From Mobiluncus curtisii subsp. curtisii ATCC 35241 (GTDB taxonomy: Bacteria > Actinomycetota > Actinomycetes > Actinomycetales > Actinomycetaceae), in assembly GCF_000146285.1 (NCBI RefSeq), contig NZ_GL385912.1:658112-722111 (forward strand): a DNA stretch of 64,000 nt, written 5' to 3'. A program made the translations under genes and the position numbers. The notes under the pieces are model-generated. The model was not told where the DNA came from, made no database searches, and worked only from the letters and a program-made list of their open reading frames with translations. Shown here one piece after another: positions 42,635 through 52,196 of the stretch; positions within the stretch are counted from its first letter, which is position 1, and every line of letters begins with the position of its first letter.

Positions 42635-44371
42635 CTAGGCATTTGGCAAGTCGTCAGATTTGCCTTTCTTTTCATAGACCAACGACGAGATGCTGTCATA
42701 CATTCCTTGCGAGGCTTCCACCAGTTCGTCCGAAGCGTGCTGGAGGGTTTCCACGCCCTTGCCGGCTTCCTGGGCAATCTGCTGGTACTGAGAAATGGTT
42801 TCCGCAATAGAAGCCGAACCAGTCGCTGCTTCCGCAACAGAACGGCTCATTTCGTTGGTCGTGGCAGTCTGTTCTTCCACGGCTGCTGCGATAGTGGTCT
42901 GGTAATTGTTGATCTGATTGATGATGTCAGAAATCTTTTCGATTGCTGCCACCGCTCCATCCGTATCCGCCTGAATAGCCGTAATCTTGGCGGTGATGTC
43001 ATCGGTGGCTTTACCAGTTTCCTGAGCCAAATCCTTAACCTCACCCGCTACCACTGCAAAGCCTTTGCCGGCATCACCGGCACGTGCCGCCTCAATAGTG
43101 GCGTTCAAAGCCAGCAAGTTGGTCTGCTCAGCGATGGCAGTAATGGTGTTTACCACGTCCCCAATCTCACGTGAGGAGACCCCCAGCTTAGAAACTGTTT
43201 CACTGGTCCGCTGCGCCACTTCGGTAGCCTCTCCAGCCACCCTGGCAGCTTCGTTAGCGTTGGAAGAAATTTCTCGAATCGAGGCACCCATTTCTTCCGC
43301 ACCGGCAGCCACAGTCTGAATGGACTGGGTCACATCCCCGGCAGCGCCAGCCACCACCTGAGTCTGGGCGATGACTTCCTCAGTTTCCTTGTGCCCCTCG
43401 TCGATACCGTCTCCGACTGCTTTCGCCACCGAATTGACCTTTTGAGCCGTCGCGGCGGCAGAACCGACAATCTGACGCAGATTTGCCAAACTCTCATTGA
43501 GCTTCATCGCTATGTCGCCGAGTTCATCATTCATCAGAATCTCGGCTTCATCCGTCATGTCGCCCTTAGACAGAGACTCGATAGAATCGCCGGTATTAGC
43601 CACGGTCTTACGCAAGATACGGCGCACAAATACCCCAATCAGCAGCGCAATAGTCAGCACCACCAGGTAAACGACTGCCATAATAATCAAAACAGCAGTC
43701 GCCATCGTCTCGGACTGTTCGTTAGCGTCATCCATCTTGGATTTCAAAGCGTTGACAATCTGCGGGACCAGGTCGTTGAGTTGATTAACCAAGTCCCGCG
43801 CATCAATAGCCGCGGCTTCTTCGCCCTTGCCCTGGTTGACCAGTTCGTTCATCTGGTTGGCCTTAGCTGTAAACTTCTTCGTCACATCTGTGGCCTGAGC
43901 CACCAGCGGCGCGATAGTCTGATCGTCAATCTTTGACATTTCCTCCATTCTCTGATTCGTCAGCTCCGTGAAGTGCTTAATGTCCTCGGTAGTCGCCTTC
44001 ATCAAGCCCTCGCGCGCTTCGGGACTGATGGTCTGGGACGCGCCGATCTGTTTGAGCTCGCGTCCCGAGGCAATCAAACGCGTAATGTCATAGTGCAACG
44101 CTTGAGCTGACTCGACTTGAGCCTGTTCAGCTACAAAGGCTTGCGTGGAGTTGCCATAGAAGCGCACCCCCACCACGAAAATCAGCAGCATCACCAACAG
44201 ACCAGCGACACCGGATGCACCGATGGCACCAATTTGGACTGCCAGAGGCAGTCGCGGCATTTTCTTTCCTTTGGCGTTAACCCGCGCTTTATCTGCTTTC
44301 TTAACCGCCGCATCACTCATTTTCTTTTCTCCAGTATTCGCGCTCACTGTACTTTCTAAATCCGTAGTCAC
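42635..44371 (-). CDS. methyl-accepting chemotaxis protein 1
   Basis: 578 residues from GTG 44371, preceded by GGGAGGACGACT. A basic cytoplasmic start, membrane segment 1 (about 49-71), a helical extracellular domain (about 75-210), membrane segment 2 (about 217-240), HAMP, then the receptor signalling helix bundle with the conserved tip [20 protein letters not shown]. It senses a ligand outside and controls CheA. Methylation-type Glu/Gln pairs occur around RTSETVSKLGVSSRE. 11 bp downstream of a second receptor, so both are co-transcribed. Implies flagella and a che system elsewhere. Confidence 0.93.
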   Translation of the reverse strand: MTTDLESTVSANTGEKKMSDAAVKKADKARVNAKGKKMPRLPLAVQIGAIGASGVAGLLVMLLIFVVGVRFYGNSTQAFVAEQAQVESAQALHYDITRLIASGRELKQIGASQTISPEAREGLMKATTEDIKHFTELTNQRMEEMSKIDDQTIAPLVAQATDVTKKFTAKANQMNELVNQGKGEEAAAIDARDLVNQLNDLVPQIVNALKSKMDDANEQSETMATAVLIIMAVVYLVVLTIALLIGVFVRRILRKTVANTGDSIESLSKGDMTDEAEILMNDELGDIAMKLNESLANLRQIVGSAAATAQKVNSVAKAVGDGIDEGHKETEEVIAQTQVVAGAAGDVTQSIQTVAAGAEEMGASIREISSNANEAARVAGEATEVAQRTSETVSKLGVSSREIGDVVNTITAIAEQTNLLALNATIEAARAGDAGKGFAVVAGEVKDLAQETGKATDDITAKITAIQADTDGAVAAIEKISDIINQINNYQTTIAAAVEEQTATTNEMSRSVAEAATGSASIAETISQYQQIAQEAGKGVETLQHASDELVEASQGMYDSISSLVYEKKGKSDDLPNA

Positions 44372-44382
44372 AGTCGTCCTCC

Positions 44383-45987
44383 CTAGTACTTGAACTCATT
44401 GAGTCGGGTCACCAGGTCGTGTGACTCTGTAGCCAGTACGCCCATCTTTTGATCCACATCAGCGAACCGTTCCGCCAAATTGTTGGTGTTGCGTGCGATA
44501 TCCGCAACATTTTCCGCGATGGTGGTGGAACCGTCAGCAGCCTCCGAAACCGACCGGCTCATTTCGTTGGTCGTAGCGGTCTGTTCCTCAACCGCCGCCG
44601 CAATAGTGGTCTGGTAATCATTGATGGAGGCGATGATGTTAGAGATTTCTTCGATGGCGGCTACCGCGGCCTGAGTATCTGTCTGAATCTGCTCGACCTT
44701 CACGGCGACTTCCTCAGTGGCTCGCCCCGTTTCTGCCGCCAAGTCCTTGACCTCGCTAGCGACCACGGCAAAGCCTCGTCCGGCGTCTCCCGCTCGTGCG
44801 GCCTCAATAGTGGCGTTCAGAGCCAGCAGGTTCGTCTGTTCCGCTACCGCCGTAATCGTCTCGATAACCTCACCAACCTCGCGGGAGGACTCCCCCAGCT
44901 TAGCCACGGTTTCATTCGTTTGCTGGGCGACTTCCGAGGCTTCCTTGGCGACTCCGGCAGCCGCGTTGGCGTTAGAAGAAATCTCTTTGATAGAGACGCT
45001 CATTTCCTCCGCACCGGCGGCTACGGTTTGAATGGAGCGAGAAACCTGCTCTGCCGCTGCCGCTCCGCTGTTGATGTAGTCAGTAGCCTTCTGAGTCGCA
45101 GCCACCGCGCCGCGCGAGCCTTCCCCAATGCCTTCGGTAATCTTGCCAACATTCTCAGCCGTCCCTATGGTTACGGTGAGGCTTTGACGCAAACCGCTCA
45201 TAGCATCGTTGAAGTGGTCGCCCATATCGCCGACCTCATCGCTGCTGTAACGCTGCACCTCGGCTGTAAAGTCGCCTTGCGTCAGTTTTTCCATCCCCGC
45301 AGAAAGAGCGTGAACAGACTTAATCATAGGAGCTACCAGCATACGAACCAGCATGAATACTAACGCGGCCCCAATGGCGAGAATAATGATGGAAACAACG
45401 ACGGTGGTGCTTTCGGTAGTCGCCTGCGCCCGCGCGGAAGCCTCACTTTCGGCTTCGTAAGTGTCCAACAGAGCGCGGGACTTGTCCGCAAAAGTGAAAC
45501 CGTTTTCTTGCTGGAACTGCGCAAAAACGTGTGCAGCCTGCAGAGCTTTAGCTTTATTCCCAGATGCGTTTCCAGTGAATTCACCCCAAGCAGCGGTATA
45601 GTTTTCCACTGCGCCATGCATATCCGCAAGCAGGGCTTTTTGCTCACTACTAAAAGAGGCTTTTTCCATTTCGCTGAGACGATCATTAACTTTCCCCAGC
45701 AGTTCATTGACCTCGTTGATAGTATCGCCAGAGCCGCTCAAGTTATCAATCTTTCCGGACTGAAGCTGAGTGAGCAGCATAATGTCCTGGGACCGGAGGT
45801 TGGACCAGTTAATCCTGGCGTCTTCCACCATCTCTACTTCATCGAAACTAGCAACTTCGGTTTGGAATATCCCCCGATATGCCTGCAGAGATATAATCAT
45901 GTAGATGAGCATCAGACCCAACAGCACTGCCGCGAGCAGCGCTATAATGTGGGTCTTCATCGAGACAGAAAGCTTCTTTGTTTTCAC
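44383..45987 (-). CDS. methyl-accepting chemotaxis protein 2
   Basis: 534 residues from GTG 45987, chosen because CAGGAG lies 6 nt upstream; an in-frame GTG at 46008 has no site. Two membrane segments (about 15-35 and 200-222) frame a four-helix extracellular domain ([22 protein letters not shown]), then HAMP and the signalling tip [20 protein letters not shown]. The two receptors share their cytoplasmic halves almost exactly but differ outside the cell, indicating gene duplication with ligand-domain change. Confidence 0.93.
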   Translation of the reverse strand: MKTKKLSVSMKTHIIALLAAVLLGLMLIYMIISLQAYRGIFQTEVASFDEVEMVEDARINWSNLRSQDIMLLTQLQSGKIDNLSGSGDTINEVNELLGKVNDRLSEMEKASFSSEQKALLADMHGAVENYTAAWGEFTGNASGNKAKALQAAHVFAQFQQENGFTFADKSRALLDTYEAESEASARAQATTESTTVVVSIIILAIGAALVFMLVRMLVAPMIKSVHALSAGMEKLTQGDFTAEVQRYSSDEVGDMGDHFNDAMSGLRQSLTVTIGTAENVGKITEGIGEGSRGAVAATQKATDYINSGAAAAEQVSRSIQTVAAGAEEMSVSIKEISSNANAAAGVAKEASEVAQQTNETVAKLGESSREVGEVIETITAVAEQTNLLALNATIEAARAGDAGRGFAVVASEVKDLAAETGRATEEVAVKVEQIQTDTQAAVAAIEEISNIIASINDYQTTIAAAVEEQTATTNEMSRSVSEAADGSTTIAENVADIARNTNNLAERFADVDQKMGVLATESHDLVTRLNEFKY

Positions 45988-46119
45988 TTGTAACTCCTGA
46001 TTATTCACATTTGTGTCAATCGGATAGTGCCAGACTATCGGAGTTAAGTATATTAAAATGTTAGTGAAAATTCGGGCTTTTTAGAGATTTACCAAGAAAA
46101 ATCCCCATTGTGCGTGAAG

Positions 46120-47673
46120 CTAACTTAAGAAATCGGTAAATTTTTTGATTCTTCGCAGGGTTTCTTCATTCCCCAAAATACACATGGAATCAAAAACTGG
46201 AATAGATACGTTAGTCCCGGTTATTGCCACGAACAGCGGTGCGAAAGCCACGCGCGGCTTGACACCCAAGCCGTCAATGAGAGCCGTGTTCAAGACCTCG
46301 TGAATCGTCTCCGCATCAGCAAAGGCAGGTGCGCCGGCAGTTTCCAATGCCTGCGCGGCTGCCTGCAGAATCGCAACAGGCTCACCTTTCAGTTTAGCGA
46401 CAGCCTTTTCGTCGTATTCCACATCATCCCGGAACAGGAATCCAATCAGTGCGGGAAGTTGGTCTAGCTGCTGGACACGGGTTTGCGCCAGGGGGGCTGC
46501 CTGATCCAGCACAGCACGCTGCTCCGAGGTCAGGGAATCATATTCTGCAGCGTCGACCACACCCGCTTCTGCCAAGAAAGGCACCGTCCGACGGGTGAAA
46601 TCGTCAGCATCCAGCAGGCGAATGTGCTCGGCATTAATCGCGTTGCATTTCTTAATGTCAAAGCGCGCCGGATTCGGGTTGACCGCGCGGATGTCAAAAG
46701 CCTGAGCCATTTGTTCACGGCTGAAAATATCGTTGTCCGCAGCGTAAGACCAGCCCAGTAGCGCCAGATAGTTGACCAAGCCTTCGGGAATGATGCCGTG
46801 CTGTTTGTGCAGCAGCAGGTTCGATTCCGGGTCTCGCTTGGAAAGCTTCTTGTTGCCCTCCCCCATGACGTACGGCAAGTGCCCAAAATAAGGCATGAAT
46901 TTCGCCACTCCGAGAGCATAAAGCGCCCGATAAAGCACAATTTGACGCGGCGTGGAAGACAGCAAATCCTCACCACGCAGGACGTGAGTAATCTCCATCA
47001 GCGCATCATCGATAGGGTTCACCAGGGTGTAAAGCGGCTCTCCATTGGCGCGCACAATGACGTAGTCAGGTACGGAGCCAGCCTTAAAGGTAATGTCGCC
47101 GCGCACCAGGTCAGTGAAGGTAATATCCTCGTCCGGCATCCGCAGTCGCAGCACAGGTTTACGACCTTCCTTGAGATAAGCCTCGCGCTGGGCAGCGGTA
47201 AGGTCGCGGTCGAAGCCGTCGTAGCCAAGCTTCGGGTCCTCACCACGTTCCCGGTGGCGTGCCTCCACTTCTTCGGGCGTCGAGAAAGATTCGTAAGCAA
47301 AGCCAGCCTCTAGCAGTTGACCAGCCACTTCGCGATATATATCCATACGCTCTGATTGACGGTAGGGACCATGCGGACCGCCCACGTTGACGCCTTCGTC
47401 CCAATCCAATCCCAGCCAGTCCAAGGATTCCAGAATCTGATTGAAGGATTCTTCGGAGTCTCGCGCCGAGTCGGTGTCCTCAATGCGGAACACGAAAGTT
47501 CCCCCCTGAGAACGCGCATAAGCCCAGTTGAACAGGCAGGTGCGCACCATGCCGACGTGGGGGGTGCCGGTCGGAGAAGGACAGAACCGCACGCGGGTCT
47601 TCGGTCCGTCCGCAGGCGGCACAGGGATTGCAGAGACTTCAGGCAAATCAGTATTCATCACAGAGTCAATCAT
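46120..47673 (-). CDS. gltX: glutamyl-tRNA synthetase (probably non-discriminating)
   Basis: 517 residues from ATG 47673, which has CAGGGA 5 nt upstream. Class I features: [17 protein letters not shown] (HIGH-type), [15 protein letters not shown] (KMSKS-type). It charges tRNA-Glu. Actinobacteria usually lack GlnRS and use this enzyme also on tRNA-Gln followed by amidotransfer, so the nearby tRNA-Glu and tRNA-Gln are both probable substrates; that is family knowledge. An open upstream extension includes a long palindrome and is not used. Confidence 0.95.
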   Translation of the reverse strand: MIDSVMNTDLPEVSAIPVPPADGPKTRVRFCPSPTGTPHVGMVRTCLFNWAYARSQGGTFVFRIEDTDSARDSEESFNQILESLDWLGLDWDEGVNVGGPHGPYRQSERMDIYREVAGQLLEAGFAYESFSTPEEVEARHRERGEDPKLGYDGFDRDLTAAQREAYLKEGRKPVLRLRMPDEDITFTDLVRGDITFKAGSVPDYVIVRANGEPLYTLVNPIDDALMEITHVLRGEDLLSSTPRQIVLYRALYALGVAKFMPYFGHLPYVMGEGNKKLSKRDPESNLLLHKQHGIIPEGLVNYLALLGWSYAADNDIFSREQMAQAFDIRAVNPNPARFDIKKCNAINAEHIRLLDADDFTRRTVPFLAEAGVVDAAEYDSLTSEQRAVLDQAAPLAQTRVQQLDQLPALIGFLFRDDVEYDEKAVAKLKGEPVAILQAAAQALETAGAPAFADAETIHEVLNTALIDGLGVKPRVAFAPLFVAITGTNVSIPVFDSMCILGNEETLRRIKKFTDFLS

Positions 47674-47777
47674 ATATCCCTGTGTCAATGCTTGTTTCAG
47701 AGCAACCCCAAATCGCGGTTCCGAGTAATTTTGACGGTTGCCGTTTGGTGACTTTCGAGGCATCTGTGGATTATAGG

Positions 47778-47829
47778 GTGGGATTTGGGCAGTAGCTGCC
47801 ATTATTGGCAGCTACTGCCCAAATCCCAC
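47778..47829. repeat. perfect 24-bp palindrome (hairpin) between gltX and the FAH gene
   Basis: 47778-47801 and 47806-47829 are exact inverted copies around TTAT. The arms include GGGCAGTAGCTGCC. It lies in the intergenic region between two divergent genes, 105 bp from gltX and 59 bp from the FAH gene. There is no U-run on either side. Confidence 0.85.
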
Positions 47830-47875
47830 TGTTTATTTACGCTCAAGGCAAGTATCAGCCGCGTTCCGCGATTGA

Positions 47876-47887
47876 TAAACTACCCTC
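47876..47887 (+). promoter_or_regulatory. -10 element for a leaderless FAH transcript
   Basis: TAAACT is followed by 6 nt and then ATG 47888; no ribosome site precedes that ATG. Confidence 0.4.
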
Positions 47888-48670
47888 ATGCGAGTTATAC
47901 GTTTTGATAAAGGCGACGATACCTACGGTTTTGGTGTGATGGAGGACGACTCCGATCGGATTACGGTTCTGGCGGAAAATCCCCTGTACAGTCCCGACAA
48001 AATCACTCCAACTGGTCAGATTCTGCAGTTAGAGGACGTGCGCCTGGTCGCCCCGGTCATTCCCGCCTCGAAAGTCGTGTGCGTGGGGAAAAACTACCTG
48101 GAACATATCCGCGAATTCGGCTCGGCTGTGCCTGATGCCCCGATTCTGTTCATCAAACCCAACACCTCGGTGATTGGTCCTGGCGCTCCTATCGTCCTGC
48201 CGAAGTGGTCCAACCACGTCGATCATGAAGTCGAGCTCGGTGTGGTCATCAAGCACGTCGCGAAAGACATTGACCCCAAGCACTGGAAAGACTATGTGTT
48301 TGGCTACACCATCGGTAATGACGTCTCCGCTCGCGACGCCCAGAAAGCCGACAAACAGTGGACCCGCGCCAAAGGCTTTGACACCGCTTGTCCGCTGGGA
48401 CCCTGGATTACCGTGAACCCTGACCTCGACGTACAAAATCTGCGCATCCGCAGCGAAGTCGACGGCGAGGTCCGCCAAGACGACACGACTGCCAATATGA
48501 TGCACCCGGTGGGCGAACTGGTGACGTATATTTCCCAAGCCATGACCCTGCTGCCCGGCGACGTTATCCTCACCGGCACCCCTGCCGGGGTCGGTCCGCT
48601 CACTGCGGGCTGCACTGTGACCTGCGAAATCGAGGGCTTGGGACAGCTGAGCAACCCGGTGCGCCGCTGA
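47888..48670 (+). CDS. fumarylacetoacetate hydrolase family protein
   Basis: 260 residues. FAH-fold signatures: CVGKNYLEHIREFG, FIKPNTSVIGPGAPI, HVDHEVELGVVI (metal ligands E and E), GNDVSARD, and DVILTGTPAGVGPL. The short N-terminal lid and length are those of HpcE/oxaloacetate-decarboxylase/acylpyruvase-like hydrolases; exact substrate unknown. In actinobacteria this gene commonly stands divergent to gltX, as here. It overlaps the helicase gene by TGATG. Confidence 0.88.
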   Translation: MRVIRFDKGDDTYGFGVMEDDSDRITVLAENPLYSPDKITPTGQILQLEDVRLVAPVIPASKVVCVGKNYLEHIREFGSAVPDAPILFIKPNTSVIGPGAPIVLPKWSNHVDHEVELGVVIKHVAKDIDPKHWKDYVFGYTIGNDVSARDAQKADKQWTRAKGFDTACPLGPWITVNPDLDVQNLRIRSEVDGEVRQDDTTANMMHPVGELVTYISQAMTLLPGDVILTGTPAGVGPLTAGCTVTCEIEGLGQLSNPVRR

Positions 48671-51465
48671 TGGAGGCCCTCAATCAACTGCTGGATGACC
48701 TCGAGGATCGTGGCGCGCTCACGGACCCTGTCGAGGTCTTGCTCGCGTTTCAGGAATGGGCAGAGTCCACCGGTCGTCCCCTGTATCCTCACCAGCAGGA
48801 AGCTGCCGAGCGCCTGATTTTGGAGGATAAGCACCTCATCGCTCCCACACCCACCGGTTCAGGAAAGTCCCTGATTGGGGTGGCTGCGATTTTGTGGTCA
48901 CTAGCCAGAGGCGGTGTTTCCTATTACACCGCACCTTTAAAAGCACTGGTCAGCGAGAAGTTTTTCGACCTGGTGGACCTGTTTGGTGCCGCTAACGTGG
49001 GTATGGTCACGGGCGATGGCTCAGTCAACGCCGATGCGCCAATTATTTGCGCCACAGCGGAAATCCTCGCGAATCAGGCGCTGCGCTGGGGAGACGACCT
49101 CAACGTCGATACCGTGGTGATGGACGAGTTTCACTACTATGCTGACCCGGAGCGGGGCTGGGCGTGGCAGGCTCCCCTGCTGACTCTGACGAAAACTCGG
49201 TTTGTGCTGATGAGCGCCACTTTGGGGGATACTTCGTGGTTTGCAAAGAATCTGCGGGAAGTCACCGGGCGCGAGGTCGCGGTTCTCGATTCTGCCAAAC
49301 GCCCCGTGCCACTGGAGATGTCTTACGCGGCTGAGCCACTGGAAAAAATCCTGCAGGGGCTAGCTAATCAGGACCGGCTACCGGCTTACGTGGTGCACCC
49401 CAGTCAACGCGCCGCAGTGGAAGAAGCCGAGCGAATCGCCAGCCTGGATTTGCGCCTGGGACTGGATTCCGACACCGCCGCCCGGCTAAAAGACCAGGTG
49501 AACACCGTGCGGTTTCATTCCTCGTTTGGAAAGACATTAAAACCACTGCTGTTAAAAGGTATCGGAATCCACCACGCAGGAATGTTGCCCCGCTACCGCC
49601 GGCTCGTCGAAAAACTCGCTCAGGCCGGGCTCTTGCGCGTCATTTCAGGGACCGACACCCTCGGGGTCGGTATCAACGTCCCCATCCGCACTGTCGTCAT
49701 GACCTCCCTGGTGAAGTTTGACGGAAACAAGGAGCGTCACCTGAATTCTCGTGAGTTCCACCAGATTGCCGGGCGGGCAGGTCGCGCCGGGTTTGACACC
49801 GTGGGATACGTGGTGGCACAAGCCCCGGAGTGGGAAATCGACAACGCTATCGCGCTCGCTCGAGCGGATGGGAATGCGAAACAACTTGAGAAAATCAAGA
49901 AAAAGAAAGCCCCGGAAGGTCGCACTTCCTGGACGGAAGGAACGTTCCACCGCTTGGCGGAATCGCAACCCGAGGCGATGGTGCCGCGGTGGAAAATCAC
50001 GCACGCAATGGTGCTGAATACCCTGCAAAGACCCGGCGACCAGGCAGAAAACCTCAACGCTTTGGCGTACCGCAACCACAACGTGCTTCGCGCCACCGGA
50101 CCCGCAAAGGACCGCAATCGTTTTGCAGACACGCTGCAGCACATCCTGGAATCCCTAGAGGATTCCGGGGTCATTTCTGAGAGACAGCCTGTGCACGGAG
50201 ACAGCAGCGAATCAGGTTCTGGCTCCGCTGGCGGTGAGGGGCATCCGCAGCACGGAAACTGGACTTTAACCGCGGATTTACCCGAGACTTTCGCCCTGAA
50301 TCAAGACTTGGCGCCGTTTGCTCTGGATTATTTGCAGGCGTTTACATGCCGCACAGGCTCCTCCAGCGCGGATACGCCCGCTGTCGAGAGTGCTTTCGGA
50401 GACACCCTCGATGTTATTTCCGTGGTGGAGTCCGTTTTGGACAACCCCAACGCTATCTTGCGCGCCCAGGAACGCGCCGCCAAAGACCGGGTATTTTCGG
50501 AACTGAAAGCAAGCGGGGCGGACTATGACGAACGGCAAGCTGCCTTGGAAAAGACGACTTACCCAAAGCCCTTATGCCAGGAACTTGAAGCCGCGTTTGC
50601 AACCTACGTGAAAGCGAACCCGTGGGCGCGCGGATATTTCATCTCCCCGAAATCCGTCATCCGCGAGATGGTAGAAACGGGCCAAACATTCCAAGCTTTT
50701 GAAACCAGCTTAAAGATTGAGTTTTCCGAAGGCGTACTGCTGCGCTACCTGTCAGACGCGTGGCGCGCGCTGACCCAAATCGTGCCCGAACCGTTGAAAA
50801 CCGAACGGTTTATCGAAGTTCTCGATTGGCTCAATGATACTATCGACAGAGTCGACTCATCCCTGCTGGATGAATGGAAATTCTTGGAAAACCCGGAACT
50901 GCGCAAAACGGCAAATCTGGACGGGACTACCTCCGCCAGTGGGCAGGACGAAACCGAACGGGCTTTTGGCGAACGTCCCGACGGAACTTTTGACTACCGC
51001 CTCAACCCCGCCAAACTCGGCACAGAGCTGCACCGAGAACTGTTTCCCTGGCTGGATATGCTCGGTGGGGATGAGTTCGAGCGGCTCAGTGCAATGGAGA
51101 CGAAACTGCGCTCAACTCAGGGTGGCGTGTCTCGACCACTGGCAGAAATTCCTCCGATTACCGAAGCTGGCTGGGATCGGCAGTTGGGAGCCTATTGGGA
51201 TGCCCACGACTTCATGGAAACCGTCGGGGAAGCACGTCACCAGAGCAACTTCCGCATCATCACCCATCCCACCGAGGCTGACCTGCCCGCGGAGGCGAGC
51301 ATTTCACCCAATGGTATCCCGGAAAATCTCTGGCTGGCAGAGTTAACCATCGTCGATGGAGAGGGCGACCGAGACTTTGGCTTTTACGCACTGGTAGATC
51401 CGGAGGCCTCCAACGAGGCATTTCATCCCATCTGGCTGCCGCTGGGACTGTGGGAACGACTCTGA
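48670..51465 (+). CDS. SKI2-like DEAD/DEAH-box RNA helicase with DUF3516
   Basis: 931 residues. Helicase motifs: APTPTGSGKSLIG (motif I), TAPLKALVSEKFF (Ia), VVMDEFHYYAD (II, DEFH), LMSATLGD (III), GVGINVPIRTVV (V), QIAGRAGRAGFD (VI). The second half (about 500-931) fits the DUF3516 extension found in actinobacterial members. Family members act on RNA, probably in turnover or ribosome-related remodelling; not tested for this one. Start overlaps the FAH stop. Confidence 0.92.
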   Translation: MEALNQLLDDLEDRGALTDPVEVLLAFQEWAESTGRPLYPHQQEAAERLILEDKHLIAPTPTGSGKSLIGVAAILWSLARGGVSYYTAPLKALVSEKFFDLVDLFGAANVGMVTGDGSVNADAPIICATAEILANQALRWGDDLNVDTVVMDEFHYYADPERGWAWQAPLLTLTKTRFVLMSATLGDTSWFAKNLREVTGREVAVLDSAKRPVPLEMSYAAEPLEKILQGLANQDRLPAYVVHPSQRAAVEEAERIASLDLRLGLDSDTAARLKDQVNTVRFHSSFGKTLKPLLLKGIGIHHAGMLPRYRRLVEKLAQAGLLRVISGTDTLGVGINVPIRTVVMTSLVKFDGNKERHLNSREFHQIAGRAGRAGFDTVGYVVAQAPEWEIDNAIALARADGNAKQLEKIKKKKAPEGRTSWTEGTFHRLAESQPEAMVPRWKITHAMVLNTLQRPGDQAENLNALAYRNHNVLRATGPAKDRNRFADTLQHILESLEDSGVISERQPVHGDSSESGSGSAGGEGHPQHGNWTLTADLPETFALNQDLAPFALDYLQAFTCRTGSSSADTPAVESAFGDTLDVISVVESVLDNPNAILRAQERAAKDRVFSELKASGADYDERQAALEKTTYPKPLCQELEAAFATYVKANPWARGYFISPKSVIREMVETGQTFQAFETSLKIEFSEGVLLRYLSDAWRALTQIVPEPLKTERFIEVLDWLNDTIDRVDSSLLDEWKFLENPELRKTANLDGTTSASGQDETERAFGERPDGTFDYRLNPAKLGTELHRELFPWLDMLGGDEFERLSAMETKLRSTQGGVSRPLAEIPPITEAGWDRQLGAYWDAHDFMETVGEARHQSNFRIITHPTEADLPAEASISPNGIPENLWLAELTIVDGEGDRDFGFYALVDPEASNEAFHPIWLPLGLWERL

Positions 51466-51506
51466 ACGACTACCGAACCCGGAACTAGCGCCGTGGTAAT
51501 ACCGAA

Positions 51507-51956
51507 CTAGCGCTGGTTATCGTAATCGCTGAGCTGACCGATGCGCCGAGAGTGGCGTTCTTCATCGGAAAAGTCCGTAGTCAGGAACACTTCCACGAAA
51601 CGTTCGCAGTCCTCAACCGAATGTTGGCGGGCGCCCAAGGAAATCACGTTGGCATTGTTATGCTGGCGGGCAAGACTCGCGATTTCTTCGTTCCACACCA
51701 GCGCCGCGCGGATACCTTTTACCTTGTTAGCAGCGATTTGTTCACCGTTGCCCGAGCCGCCCAACACGATACCCAAAGAGCCTTCGTCAGCTATCACGCC
51801 TTGGGCACAAGCAATGCAGAAGCCTGGGTAGTCGTCATCAGGGTCGTAGGCGGCAGGTCCGTGGTCAACAACTTCATAGCCGCGTTCCCGCAGCCAAGTA
51901 ACCAGATGCTGCTTCAACTCGAATCCGGCGTGGTCGGTACCAATGTGTACGCGCAT
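51507..51956 (-). CDS. rpiB: ribose-5-phosphate isomerase B
   Basis: 149 residues from ATG 51956 (AAAGGAAAAGC upstream). RVHIGTDHAGFELK at the start, DDDYPGFC and GIVLGGSGNGEQIAANKVKG. The position of the catalytic Cys of E. coli RpiB is Ser in GGSGNGE, while a Glu is present, as in the mycobacterial enzyme that uses Glu as base. It interconverts ribose and ribulose 5-phosphates in the pentose phosphate path. Confidence 0.95.
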   Translation of the reverse strand: MRVHIGTDHAGFELKQHLVTWLRERGYEVVDHGPAAYDPDDDYPGFCIACAQGVIADEGSLGIVLGGSGNGEQIAANKVKGIRAALVWNEEIASLARQHNNANVISLGARQHSVEDCERFVEVFLTTDFSDEERHSRRIGQLSDYDNQR

Positions 51957-52196
51957 AGCTTTTCCTTTCGTGTCGAATCTGGCCCGCCTGGGCACAGCCA
52001 AGAACATTTATATCCTAGCGAGAATCTTTGGAGGCCACCTAAAACAGCTCAAATCACTGCCAAACCCCCTAATCGCCAAAGATTTCCCGCAATTCCGGGT
52101 AAAATCGTCCCTTGAAGTGTGTATGCGCAAAATCCGGCTCTGTTTGGAAAGCAGCCGGCTACGCTGCTGACAGTGAAGAATGGAAAGGACCGGCAC

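Noticed and set aside
47778-47829. Terminator of gltX or the FAH gene
   Set aside because: The genes diverge, so neither ends here, and no U-run is present.
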